Assembly (NCBI RefSeq): GCF_964355755.1
Contig: NC_092675.1
Location: 22,856,412-22,920,411 of the forward strand
Direction: 5' to 3'
Length of the DNA stretch: 64,000 nt
From: Antedon mediterranea
Lineage: Eukaryota; Echinodermata; Crinoidea; Comatulida; Antedonidae
Shown: positions 38,201-51,200 of the stretch, in pieces
Layout of the letters: each line of letters begins with the position of its first letter
How positions within the stretch are numbered: the stretch's first letter is position 1
Notes under the pieces: model-generated
Seen by the model: only the letters and a program-made list of their open reading frames with translations
The model's database searches: none
Told to the model about the DNA's origin: nothing
Position numbers and translations under genes: made by a program

Positions 38201-40942
38201 TTATACATGCTTCCATTATTGAATAGGATGCAAGTCTATGTTTAATTGTATTTTTTGGCACCGACTGAGAGAAAGTATTATAGTAGTATAGTTTCCAGTT
38301 ATTTATCACGATTAATTTTCTTTTTTCCAAGGTATCTGGCTTCCGATATACCGGTTACCACATAGCATATACTATATGGGGTAAATACAATTGTAACATA
38401 TTTATATCGAAAATAATGTATAGTTTAGTATGTACAATAGGCCTACTTTAAATATTAACATATTTTTATAATATTTATACTACAATCGGTACTTTCATCA
38501 TCATCAAACATATTACCTGATTATCAGTGCTGTGTCTCCACATAATGCAATATTTATAGTAAGGACTGTTTGGTAAAACAGCATCTTATTTGTATCACAT
38601 GTGGTGCCTGTAAAGCTAGGTTGAGGTATAGGTTATGGTATATGATACTAAGATACGGTATGCATATGAAACACATGTGATGATGTATTATCAAATATTT
38701 CTATAATACTGGAGACTAAATACAGTTACCGAGAATTGGGTGACCATATTAGAAGTGGTTATAGTTCACTATATCAAAATAAAAATAAATTGTGTAGTTG
38801 TACATAGTTCCAGAGACATAGTTTCGAATCCTGGTTCAACCTAAATTTGTTCCGTTTGTGGATTTTCTATTGTATATGTATAATCATTAAATAAAAAAAA
38901 AATGTACTTTCTATTTCATTGGAAGCTATGATAACGTAATATGCATATGTTTTAGATTTTAAAAAAATCATATAAATACATAATTATTATACTTGTATAT
39001 TTGCAGGTTGTTTTCTTCTTCAAAGTACTTTGTGGTTGGTTAGTCTCTTTTGTATATTCTTCATCATTCATCCGTTTCAAGATGGAAGGTATACCGTCGT
39101 TACGCAGTTTATCAAGGAATATGGGTAAGTTTGCTTTTTTTCTCAAATCTATTTGTGTTAAGATTGAAAGAGATTTGTATTAGGGAGTTTCCACAAGAGC
39201 ATGCAAACGTTAACCTAATGCTATTTCCAAACATGCAACGTGCAAGCTCCGCACACTTGGTAAACAATCCCCTAGTTACGTCGTCAGGAACATTTTCTAA
39301 CATGGAAGAATTTTTGCAGAAAAGAAAATGATAACTTAGACCTATGTTTTTAATTCCAACAATACGAATTGTGAATTGTTTCATTTTACATGGTTTGTCT
39401 TTAATACGAGCGGCGTAAGCTGCATGCGCGATACATGCGTTGCGTTATAAGTTTCGTCCTTAGTGCAGTGTATTGGCTAAATTACACTGTTATACAAACT
39501 ATCCTGTTGATGTCATCTGTTAACGCTAATATTCTCGTACAAAAATGTATTATTTATGATTATTGTTTAGGTTGAGTTTGGTAGGAACGTATGCTTTCTA
39601 CTACTTGCAAGCATTAGGAGCTTTCCTGTTTTTCCTTCAAAATTATGGTGATGGTGTACTTGGATTAGACAACAGGTATTTACTATTTATGGTCACATTA
39701 TTTACAACTAAAACAAGTAGCCCTAACATTACTAAAGAAGGACGAATATATTGTATTATCAAAGAAACTCCAGTAGGCCTTTCACAATGTCTGTATTATT
39801 TTTTCGTTTGTAGAAGATACTTTCACAACGCTACATACGTGCTTATATTTTACAATGTCGTAATCGGGTTAGCCTCCTGTCTAATGCGCATTGTGAAGGC
39901 AGTGCTTTTTGGTTTATACTACCTTGGACGGCTGGATCGGTGTTTATTAATGCGAGGCTGGGAACTCTGGGATACAGGTAATATATAGCTGTGCCATAGA
40001 ACATATATTTTATCTAACACTACATGAATATACCATAGAGTCAATCTCGTCAATGGCTTTCAAATCAAGTTTCAGCTGAAACAGTACAATCGATTATACT
40101 TTTAATTTAAAAACAAATAATGATAATAATAGATGTCATTGATTATTTGATCATAGATATTCGACAACACGAAACTTTTAAGGACAGAAATTTCAAAAAA
40201 ATTCTTACAACTCACTGAACACCCTGGTTTAGTACACTGAATTTTAAGTTCTATATTTTAGGTTATCGTTCTTATCTTGGTTTCTTGCGTTTGGAAATTG
40301 TCCACACACATCCAGTTCTTGTATGCTTTTGTCAATTCATTCATACAAGTGCGTCTCAGAAAAGGTCAACCAATTCAATCTCCCAGACTCCAGGTAACGT
40401 ATATAATGTTTCCTTGGGTTTCTATAGTAAATCTTACTTTAAAAAATATAGATCCATCCCAACTTTAAAGTTCCTTACCAATTTTAATATTTAAAATTCT
40501 GCAGCTGTTTTTCTGTTTTGAAAGCTCTTTTTATTTCCTGGACGTTCAGTTTCTTCTGGACTCAATAGAGTCATATCATCGCTATTTGATGACGACATAC
40601 AAGCAACGATCTGTAACTAAATTTTGTTGTATTATAAATCAATTAGGTATAACAGGTCCGTATTACATGGTGTTTATTATATGTCTAGGTAAAATTGTTG
40701 CAAAGGTTAGTTTTCTTATTAACAGAGCTTTTTCCTGTTTTACAGATGTCAAGCTTAGGTACTTTTCAAGTAAAAGGCCTACTAACAGTGAGACTGTAAC
40801 CCCAGAGAAAGGTGAAAGTCGTCGAAAGGTAGCGCGTAACCGGTGGTTTGTTGCCATTACACTGTATCGCAACCGAAAGCTTGTGGCATATAGATCTCCA
40901 AAAATAAGTGATTTGAAGAAAGAAGAACCAAGCATAGTGTAA
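29228..40942 (+). CDS. STRA6-like: STRA6-like retinol/RBP-receptor family protein B, 19 exons, 658 aa
   Basis: Tandem paralogue of gene A, with a length close to human STRA6 (667 aa). Exons: 29228-29255, 29912-30036, 30265-30350, 30674-30816, 31123-31255, 33383-33431, 34197-34328, 35542-35630, 36273-36334, 36668-36729, 37212-37362, 37749-37824, 37993-38068, 38332-38380, 39007-39124, 39571-39675, 39814-39977, 40262-40393, 40746-40942. The sum is 1,977 nt with all phases closing. Seen: PVNLVDAYSDR, FYPIFICLST, FTWGL, RYTGYHIAYTIWG, LGLDNR, GRLDRCLLMRGWELWDTGY, LEIVHTHPVLV, VARNRWFVAITL and a basic tail ending at TAA. Hydrophobic helices lie between these motifs, as in the family. The start ATG (context AATATGG) opens a 10-codon exon. 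An alternative first exon at 29170-29206 has the same phase. Inference: membrane uptake of a retinoid-like ligand. The tail is shorter than in gene A because there is no counterpart of A exon 20. Confidence 0.9.
29262..29283. repeat. (ATCT)n microsatellite
   Basis: Five ATCT units, a few bases into intron 1 of STRA6-like gene B. Confidence 0.8.
29464..29863. repeat. Two tandem copies of an about 200-bp unit
   Basis: Unit 1 (29464-29665) and unit 2 (29667-29863) both open with TTAGATTTAACGTAGGTAGG and close with AATATAAGGCCACCCTGACAG (21 bases, split AATATAAGGC/CACCCTGACAG). They differ by scattered substitutions and small gaps. They fill most of intron 1 of STRA6-like gene B, ending 48 bases before exon 2. 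Confidence 0.8.
31284..31345. repeat. Second copy of the GCTCGCTTCGCTCGC hairpin element
   Basis: The perfect-ended hairpin CTAGATGG..CCATCTAG at 31284-31320 encloses GCTCGCTTCGCTCGC and is followed by GATGGTTCTCGAAT, as at 3404-3470. It starts 29 bases after exon 5 of STRA6-like gene B. No gene is apparent in it. Confidence 0.6.
32781..32964. mobile_element. MITE family 2, copy 3, complete
   Basis: TTAAAGCTTGGTTCCCACTA on the left and GCTAGTGGGAACCACGCC on the right, with a body nearly identical to the 21.1-kb copy, suggesting recent spread. A shorter related fragment lies just upstream at about 32655-32711 (TGATTGGTCAACTCATGTGC). Intron 5 of STRA6-like gene B. Confidence 0.8.
33000..33382. 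other. End of intron 5 of STRA6-like gene B
   Basis: AT-rich with a possible relic tail (GTGAAATAAATATTTG near 33110). Nothing else supportable. Confidence 0.4.
34329..35541. other. Intron 7 of STRA6-like gene B
   Basis: This is where a counterpart of gene A exon 7 (19 residues) would be expected. None was found by eye. Otherwise AT-rich and without features. Confidence 0.4.
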
Positions 40943-41070
40943 CAGCTTAATTAGCAGTATTATCAGGTGTGCCGATGAGAACCCATTGGTTGTTTTGTAA
41001 AATTGTGGACGGTTCGCGCTTTTTCTGCAAGAAAGCTGTATAGATTGATATGTTTTTGATTTTCAATTCT

Positions 41071-41261
41071 TCAACAATTAATCAAATTGCACTCAGAAAA
41101 ACAGACTTTCAGAAAAACAAATTATTCAGAAAACCAGATATTTTTCGGTTCGGTTGTGTTCATACTTCGTATCAACTCTTCCAAAAACCGAACCAACAAT
41201 TTTCGAGTTTTGTTTTTCTGAAAGTCTGTTTTTCTAAATGCAATTTAATTCATTGTTGAAC
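41071..41261. mobile_element. Long imperfect hairpin / MITE family 5
   Basis: About 50-nt arms pair: TCAACAATTAATCAAATTGC and CAGAAAAACAGACTTTCAGA on the left against their complements at 41213-41261. Inner arms CGGTTCGGTTG and CCGAACCAAC pair as well. It lies about 130 bases downstream of the STRA6-like gene B stop. Confidence 0.7.
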
Positions 41262-42153
41262 TATTATTAAAAAAAACACATCAACAGTAAAAACAGTAAA
41301 TATTTATAGCGACTAACACCTATTTCATTATCTGACAACAATCAATAATATAAACCTATTAATATATTGATCTAAACAGTAAACTTTAATTTATTTCCTG
41401 CTTTTTTATGAAAGTTTTTGTTATCTGTGCTCAGATAACAACGTGTTATATAACTATATTAATTTTTTATTTCAACACATAATTATTTTGTGAACAGAAC
41501 TGAACGTTCACAGTGAATTTTAAAACAAGCAAATTAGACATAATTACAACATATTAAAGTAAACTGAGAAAGATTAGAAACTAAGAAATGTTGTTCCCAA
41601 CTTCCGCCTACCACACTGAAAGTGTTAAAGAGTGGCTATCCAATCTATTTTGAACAATATCATAAGTGGTCTAATATGAGGTAGGATGTTCCGAGTTTGA
41701 TTCTCGATTGGTTGGAAAAAAGCTCAAAGTACCTCACCTTTTTTTATATATTCTCCAATTTACTTTAATTGAAAATAGTGGACGTTATCGTACAAAGAAA
41801 CTTCACATTCATACACTTTGACAAATGTTTATAAAAATGTTGTTCAAAAGAAAAATACAAATACAACAGTACATTGACAGTGATTCCTTTGTCAGGTACC
41901 GTGGAGGTTCAGTCAACTTACTAAAAAAAAGCAGAGTTTGCATTGAAGCGGGACAAGCGGAAAATTTGAAGTGGACACAAAGAGTAAGGAAGTATTAGTT
42001 ATTATTATTATTATTAATTGTTTATTAAGTTTTAGGTAAACAAATAAACGACAAGATGTTGTTTAATAGGAAGTAATCTTAAAATATTATATGTAATAAT
42101 CATTTTAAAATTAAGTTATCTAATCTTTAGCGATATTACCACTTTTAAGGCTT

Positions 42154-42163
42154 CTATATAAGT
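42154..42163 (+). promoter_or_regulatory. Possible TATA box of the mosaic-receptor gene
   Basis: CTATATAAGT lies about 120 bases upstream of the ATG at 42280, with no upstream coding exon in between. Spacing allows a transcription start near 42190. AT-rich background makes chance occurrence plausible. Confidence 0.3.
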
Positions 42164-42279
42164 TGTAGAAAAAAATAAACGTCACACATTCGGTTATACA
42201 TTATTGTCGTTTTGACGACGAATATTTTCGTGAAAAGCAAATTTGTATATTAAATATTTTATATAGCCCTATTACTATC

Positions 42280-45200
42280 ATGGTGTTCGTGGTGTTTGTT
42301 TTTCTTTTATTTGTGAACAATGTTGTTTCTGTTCCAATACAAGGACGGTAAGTTATTATTGTGTTAATTTATGACTAAAAGCTTTTTTTTAAACCAGCCA
42401 TTGGCATTCACAGGTTTCTAAAACGTATGGCAATACAATCGTCATCATTTTTTATTAGTACGATTGCCATGTATTTAAGAACAATTGGTTTTGGCTAACG
42501 AAAATATAAATTTTCCCAATTTAATGCTAAAGGATATAAACCAATTATGATAATATTAAAACAAAGTCAGAATCTTCTTATAATGATAAATTGAACAATT
42601 CACTAAAAATGTTTCCTCTATCATAGTTAATTTGACACATTTCCCAGCCTTATTTTGTTAAATTCATATTCTGTGATGTTCTTAATTTGTTTACCTTATT
42701 AATTTAATTGGTCAATTAATACGCTACCTTAAGACTCTTGGTACCTATAAAATATTTCATACTGTGTAAATATATTTCATTACTTGAAAATGAACAAATA
42801 AAGCTCGAAATATTGTTTTATATTCTCACATATCAAACTTATTAATGAATCTTCTGATAAATATATGTAGGTACATAATGTAACAATACGAGCATCGTAT
42901 GGTCATTGCATTATATTTTATATTATACAATCCGACATTGATTTACTAAATACTGTAATATGATTTAATTATTTATTGTATGACTGTTTTAGAGGAGTTT
43001 TTTTTTGGGAGGAATTAGTTTACAAAAAATGTTGTCTTATACAGTACTGTTAATGTCACAGTAATAAATTTACACAGGCCTATACAAAATATATATTATC
43101 TATGCATGAACTTATAATAATTAGAGTAAAACAATGTATACGTATTTCTAAAAATGTTGATATATAAACTACAGTCCGATTTACAGTATTTACACAATGT
43201 TCGATATCATGTTACCGATGTGTAAGACCGGAATAAGCTCAGCGTTCACACGTTTATTCATTCATTCATTTATTCAATCTTTCCGAATCTCAGGTTCATG
43301 AAAGTAAAAATTACATATACATGAAATAAAATAAACAAGACTAATTACTACTAGTCACTCAGGATGCCATTCCACCTGGAGAGCATCTTCGACTTAACTA
43401 AGACGTTGCTTATAATCATTGAGACTAATACAATAATACAATTTAATAATTTAATACAAACAGAACTTCTTATAATAGAAGCTGTGTATTTTTCAATCTT
43501 TCTATACTTATACAATAGGTCAATTTACTACTATTCTTCCACTGATACATTTAGATGATTTGGGTAATTAGAATTATACTATTAATAATAAACTTTATAA
43601 ACGTTTTAGTGAAAATGTTTGCAGTAGGCAAGTATCTGTTTTACATTCACGTCAAGTATCCTACTCCGTCTCTTATCAAACCAAAGGTTACACGAAGTGC
43701 GGAGGATTTGGTTGGAACCGCTGTGCAACATATAGGTAAATTTTAATTCAAGGCATTTATTTTATTTAGAGACTTTAATTGAAAATTTAAATTTGAGGTC
43801 TATACTATAGGCAAAGAAAGTGAGGCTATCTTCTCTGGTTCCAACCATGTTGTTGTTTTGTGTGTAAAATGGATATGTTATTCTTGAACTCTTCTATTTC
43901 AAAATACCTTAGTCAACATTGAAATTGTTGTTTTATCATTACTGCTGGTACTAAATGCAATGTTTTCTTTAGTCGGCGATACAGCCGGGCATACCGTGTC
44001 CAGTATTACAGCGTGTACTCAATTAACTACTTTTGCTGTAGCGGTTGGGGTGAGGATGACTTAGGAGGATGTACACACCGTAAGTTTATGTATAAATTAT
44101 GTATTTAAATAAAAGTTGAAAACTACCACAAAATGTTCAAGTGACTGATCATTTGAGTTGCTGGCTAAGTTGTGAGGTGTTTTCTAATTCGTTATAATAT
44201 ATTATCATTATAAAGTTTTTTTCAAAAGTTCTCGCTTTTGTATGTCCTTTTTAACAATATATTATTATAGTTTATGATGAATACATTTTAATTGTATTGT
44301 ATTGTATTAATCAACCAACGAAAATCATGTACGAAAAATTCAACCCAGAGACCAACCAACATTATCGAGGTATATATGGAGATCTTTGATTAGTAAAAAT
44401 TGACGTAGTCGAGACACTGTAAACTTAATTTATTGTTATCGTAAAACAAAAAGCTTTGCCGAAATCACGCTAGATGTCAATTTCGTCTTTTAATTCGTCG
44501 GAGACTGACCGCGTCGTCAGCACGAAAGGTGCCTAATTTACATCACCAAGATTGTTGAAAATCTATTGTAAAGTGAATCTTTGTTTAAAAAAACATACAA
44601 ATTAACGGTATTTTTTTGTTTATGGATGGGTAGCATTGTGTCCACCTAATGATTGCGGCGTTGGTGGAACATGCATTGATCCTGACACGTGTGAATGCGA
44701 AAACGGATTTGAAGGCTCACAATGTCGTGGTAAGTTAATTATTCAATCGAAACCAATTCCATTTGTGTCGATTTGTTACTACATAATTATATATAAATCC
44801 AAGGGCAAATTACTGAAAAAATGACAATGATGTGGGTATCAGTTTCTGGATCTCAATGGAGATACAAAACAAAAGCGAAAAGCTAAATCAAAACGAGAAG
44901 TAAAAAAGCCAGAAAAGTTAGCAGAGCTTTCAGGCAACACTAGCCCTTCATCAGTGCAAGGGAGATCTTTGATTACTAAAAATCGACGTAGTCGAGACAC
45001 TGTAAACTTCTAAATTTATTGTTATTGGAAACACACATAATACATAATTATATATATATATATATAGATATGTATATTCGAACTGGCGTTGCGCTAAACC
45101 TAACCCGTCTTTGCGTTGCTATTGGGAACCAAGCGTAAGATATTTTCCTAGTGTAGGCTGACACAATTGTTATACAATTTTGTGATATTCTATATATTTT

Positions 45201-48200
45201 AGATATCGATGAATGTGCGGTTAACAAGGGTGGGTGCCAACATCTTTGTATTAACACCGATGGAGGTTACTATTGCAAATGTTACACAGGATATGTATTA
45301 TTGACAAATGGAAAGGACTGTGAAGGTAGTAACATAAATCACTCCTAACTATAGTTGAATGGAAATCTTGAATTTATTCTAAACTACCATAATATATACT
45401 ATTTATTTTAAACTTGGCTGCCAACAGTTTATTTGTAACAGTAAATGAATTAAACACACAATGTATTGTACGAAAACCTAATCCTGCCACATGAATATAA
45501 ATATACCTATGTAGAAAAAAAGTTGTCTCTTAAGCTTTCCTAAACCAGGCAAAACAATAGAATATGATACCGATTACACTTTAAATAATAATAATACTAA
45601 ATATACATTATGTAGGCGCAATCCAAATTACACATTTAATTAAAAAATTGAAGTAAAAAATAATACGGCTTTTGAAATATTCTATAGTTACTTGTACCCC
45701 GCCATGTGTAAACGGGGAGTGCACAGCTCCAGATAACTGTGAGTGTGAAGAATTTTATGCAGGCGATGCATGTGACGATGGTAAGTGACATTGAATAAAT
45801 AATAAATTGATTTGCCACTGGTTATACAATTTTTCTATAATAGACTAATTGTTGTTTAGAACACTCAGATTTTATAATAATATATTATTAATATTGTAAA
45901 TGATTTAAAAGTTGAATTGTCTATTAGTGGATGAATGTTGGAAAAACGTTGATGGATGTGCTCACATATGTACTAACAACTATGGCGGATTTGAATGCAA
46001 ATGCTTTCCTGGGTATGAACTTTCAAGGCTTACTGAATGTTTGCGTAAGTTGCTACTTCTAGAAAATCTTGTACCAACATTTTCATATTTCACATTAAGC
46101 AGAAATATAACAAGAGTTTGCATGGAGCAATCTATGCTTACTAACCCATTAGAAACAAATTGTACCCTCTATAATTAATTCAAGCATTCTGAGGAATTGA
46201 GTACAAGTATTTCAAGAATCACGTATTCTAATTGTATGGCTATATAGCCTAAGTAACTATAATTTGGGTTATATTAAAAATTATTTTTACAGCTGTTTGT
46301 GATCCTTCTTGCGAGAATAACGGCCAGTGTACGGGACCCAACAACTGTGTCTGCCCGGATGGATACGAAGGAGAGAGATGTGAAATTGGTATATATTATT
46401 ACACAATATATTTTTTTTTATCTTATGTGGGTTCATCCCACTTTTATTTCCATACAACTGTTCTCTTTACATATATTTTTCACTATACACTATACATATC
46501 ATTATATTTACAATGTTTGTTTAATCATCTGTTTACATATACTTATTTAAAGAGTTTTATTCATTTGTTTACATATTATCACATTGATTACATAGCTTCC
46601 TCCTTTTATACATATTATCTGTAACACATTTTCATTAAAATTAAGATTTTATAATGTAGTCATTACCAGACTATTGTATTGAAAACCGTTGAAAATCTCG
46701 AATTAATTACCACAATATTATTGTTTCAATATATTGCATTTCATTATATATATTTATTATTTATATTTATTTATATGTTTATGATAGATATTGATGAATG
46801 CGAACTCAACAATGGCGACTGCGAACATTTTTGTGAAAACCTTCCTGGAACATTTAGATGCTATTGTTCAGAAGGATATTCTGGCACCACTAACTGCACA
46901 GGTATGCAGACGCATTACCTACTTTACCTGTAAATATTCAATACACATTAGAAACATCTGTTAAATTTACTTTTTATACAAGAACTATGTCTTGTGTTGC
47001 TCATACTGACATTTTCTTTTGTATTTGATTCCATTGTTTATATTAAGCATAGTTTGTGTTTACAGCAATATTTCAAGAAATTGTTTTGATGTTGATCGGG
47101 ACGTTTATGATGGTTTTAAGTTTGTGTTGTGTTTAGAAAGTATTCGATTATTATCATCTTTTTTAAATGTTGTGTTTTGTACTTTTTAAATTGATGTGAT
47201 AGATTCGTTGAAATGTATTTTGATATTATAAAATAAATAGGAATTATTACTACTACTTACTAGAAGTAGATATGTAATAGAACAGCAAGAATGAGTTATC
47301 TTACTCTCAAATGGGGTGAGTGCCTTGATTCTAACTTCTAATCATTTCAACAGATATTGATGAGTGTTCCTTCGCCAATTGCCATAGATGTACAAATTCA
47401 CATGGTAGTTTTGAGTGTTTTTGCCACACAGGATACGAAGCCTACGATCTATACAACTGTGAAGGTACACATATTATGTTGATTTTGTTAAATTTCTATT
47501 AATTTTAGTTTCGTTTTTATGTTTATTTCTTTGTGTGTTTTGTAATACTTTGTCAGACTCGCTTACTTTTATTTTCAATTTACATCGCAAACACTCATAA
47601 TTTACATTGTGGTTATATCATACATTTCATTAAATAATATATTTTTTAAACAGAAACAACTTGCTTCTTTTTTATTTGTGACTTTTTTATGAATCTCTTC
47701 AATCTACTGTTATTGTTTCATCAGATGTTAACGAATGTACCAGTGGTATTGACGAATGTGGACAACTATGTTTAAACTCTATCGGTAGCTTCAGATGCGA
47801 TTGTATTGACGGTTGGACAATTAATAAAGATCAGAAAAACTGCACAGGTAGGCTATAGAATAAATAAGCATGATGATGTAGTTCTTTTTTGTGTCGTTTC
47901 GTTTATGTATTTGCTATTCAATACAATAAAAAAACAATACATAAAGAGATGTAACGTACTGATGCAAAATACTTCGCTGTAACTTAAAGTAATACATTGA
48001 TACTACGTTTATGTAAATACAGTGTCTTCGTCTTACATTATGTAGGCATATTATCAATTCGCATGAAATATTTTAACAGAAAGTATAATTATTATGTGAT
48101 TCTGAAAAAAAAAATAACCACACTTTAATTTCTATTTTCAAAAAAAGTATACAATTAATATAAATAAAATATAATTTCAATCATTATGTATTTTCAGCCA

Positions 48201-51200
48201 ATCCTTGTGTTGAAGTCGGTCTACCGTTTAATGGAAATCGAACATGTACAGGATTTACAACAGGCGAAATATGTCTTTTTTCATGTGAATGGAACTACCG
48301 TTTATTAGGATCCAATCTGAGAGAATGCTTACCGAATGCTATGTGGAGTGGTCATACAACACTCTGTGAAGGTTTGTTTAAACTGATTTTTAAAGCATAG
48401 TCTAGCCTAGACTATCAAACTAGTTTGACAAAAAGGTGTGAAGTACTCAACTTTGGTAGTCATATCATCATATTGATATAAGGCACATCACATTTTTTTG
48501 TCACATAAAGTTTTATAGTGTAGACAGATCTTTAATCGTTAGTAGTAGTTGGTAAACTATAATAATTTAGGCCTAATGAATTCATGCTGCACTCCTGAAT
48601 TGAACATATTTTCTAGACTTGCTTTAAGTTTCTCGTTATTGTTTTCTTAGCATTCCTTTACGATTTTCTGCCGTAACTACATGTAGATTCCAGCTTAAGT
48701 ATACATATGACACGCTATTTGTGCCAAAAGACAAAACATTCAAATCTTGTCTACAATATTAAGCCGAATCGCCGTCTACAAACTATATTATTATAAAATT
48801 GTTATATTTATGTAACATTTCGTTATGCAATAAATAAAGCACTCAATGGTGCTTCATTGCAGCATTCGACTTATACTAAGTTTCTGTATGTGTTAATCAT
48901 AGTACCGTGTTTTCCAATATAAAACCCGTATGTATGGCCCTTGCATAAATAATAAACAAAGATTCTTTCTCTTGTGAAAATACAATAACATAGTATTACC
49001 GTATTACCTTTACAGAGATGCTATGTCCTAACATTCCTTCACCTAACAATGGATACATCCTTTTTCCATGCGAGAATCAAATTGGAAGTCAATGTAGTTT
49101 TGGTTGTGACCCAGGATATTTCCTAGAAGAAAGTATTGTTACAGAATGTCTATGGCCTGGAACATGGAATAGCACTTTTCCAAAATGTATTGGTAAGATA
49201 CGGTAGTAACCTGTTCATATGTTAAAGATACCTGGTAATACTATATAAGCTAATTTCGTGTCACAGTAGTTCCAATGCTATTGTCAGATGTTTGTAAACA
49301 TTTTTTAGAATGTTGTGCAGCTGGTTGGGAACAAACTTGTAGCGTGCGGCGTCTACTGTTCAATATAATACAAAGAATATAATGACAACATCCACTATCA
49401 TGGGTTACCATACCAACCATTACACATCTTGCTTCTCTTGATCAAATGTATAGTCTGATGAAATACTAAATGTCTTTACATTTAGAAATGCAGGTGTGTA
49501 CGCCATCTCCATGTGCAAATGGTGTTTGTCGAGTATCGCAAAATGAGGTAGGTGGATTTCAATGCGACTGTTCCGGGACTGGTTATACAGGGAAGACCTG
49601 TGCAGAAGGAGTTGTAACAACACCAGATTGGCCTGACGTTTGGGTAGGAGATGTGTATGATTTCGAATTCATTGCCAAACCAAAGCAAGCACTTGATTTA
49701 ACTATTGAAGTAGATTCAGATAACGTGTTTGTTGAGCCCTATGAGTTATCATTTTCGTTAACAACAAATAATATTACATGTTCTATTCATGGGGTTAGTC
49801 AGGGGTTTGTAAAAATATCATATGTCTTGAGAGGAAATGAAGCAGCTGATTTCGTCACACCAGACGATGACGAAATATTCGTGTTACAGAACAACTCGTT
49901 GAACACTGTTGATGAGAAATTTACACCGGGCTATCGTCTGCCCTCGGGTTGTTTTGTACTTTCTGATCACTCCACCTGTAAAGGAATAGATTATTCATCT
50001 ACCGAGAAATGGACGAAGGTAAATAACGTTTATATGGAAACTAATGGCGTTGTATCATTGGCAACTGAGACATTCGAACTGCCTCTTTGTCTTGACGGAC
50101 AGGAATTTTCAATCGGTAAGACACCGTTGTCTCAAAATAATAACTGTCAACGTAAAAATGTAACATTGGCTAATATTCAAAGCTTTGTTAAGTTTAACTC
50201 TTTGTATCGTAATTATACGCGTCAGCTTGAAAATATTCTGCCAGACTGGATGACTTTCTTATCCATCGATATAGATCCAATGAATGCTATATCATCTTTG
50301 TCAACATTGAGTCTTAGCGGTACTGATGTTAAATCAATCGACTGGTGTTCAGCTGCTCCCGTTGTAAGTGATAGCCAGTATTCTGTCTTCTTACTCTCTA
50401 AGGCAGAGTTAACTATTGGTGGCAGACGTGTATCTCTGTCAGTACCAGCATTCAAAAGAAAATATTGTTTAGTAGTGGGTGTATGTGATATGACATCTGG
50501 AACTGTGATGATGGTGTTTCCCGAAGGTTCAAGAAATATCTTAAGTTTCATCAAGAACGTATATTATAATGATGTCCTTGCAGTGGATGTCAATGTTCTT
50601 GCATTTTCAAAAACGGATATGCTCAATCCAGAGAAGAGTAATACAACAGAACATCAGTCTTCTCTGTCAAATCTGAGTGAAAAACACAACACTAACATTT
50701 TGGCAAGTCTACAATACTCCTACTACATCAACAACACAGTGTTGGCAAAAGTCGAAGGCAGTGGAGATATCCATGTATCCCTTGAAAATATTACACAGGT
50801 GTGTTTTGTTTTAATTTATTATTTTTATTGAGGAGAGAGGTAATGTATTAAATAAATACAAATCGTTACCTTTATTTGTATTTGTATATATTTGTGTTTT
50901 TACAGTTATTCAGTCATCTTTTTATACAACGTTGGGAGTTTAAACAGTTTGGAGATTCCCAAATTACCTTATTCTGGAGAATGCTTGGTGAAGACGTAGA
51001 ACTAAATTTCATTTCAATTCAAGGGAGTAGACCGATATTGAGCTCAATCATTGGTGGTTAGTTTATTTTTAAATTAAATAATTAATACAACGTAACAATA
51101 TGAGAAAATGTAATGATTCACCAAAACCATATAACAATAATAATATAAAAATAATGACATAACCTCCTATGTTATAGAAGTAAATCTGATTTATTTTGTA

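Noticed and set aside
41640-41720. Possible further SINE head (GAGTTTGATTCTCGATT)
   Set aside because: Only a B-box-like string is present, with no A-box or body shared with the other SINEs.
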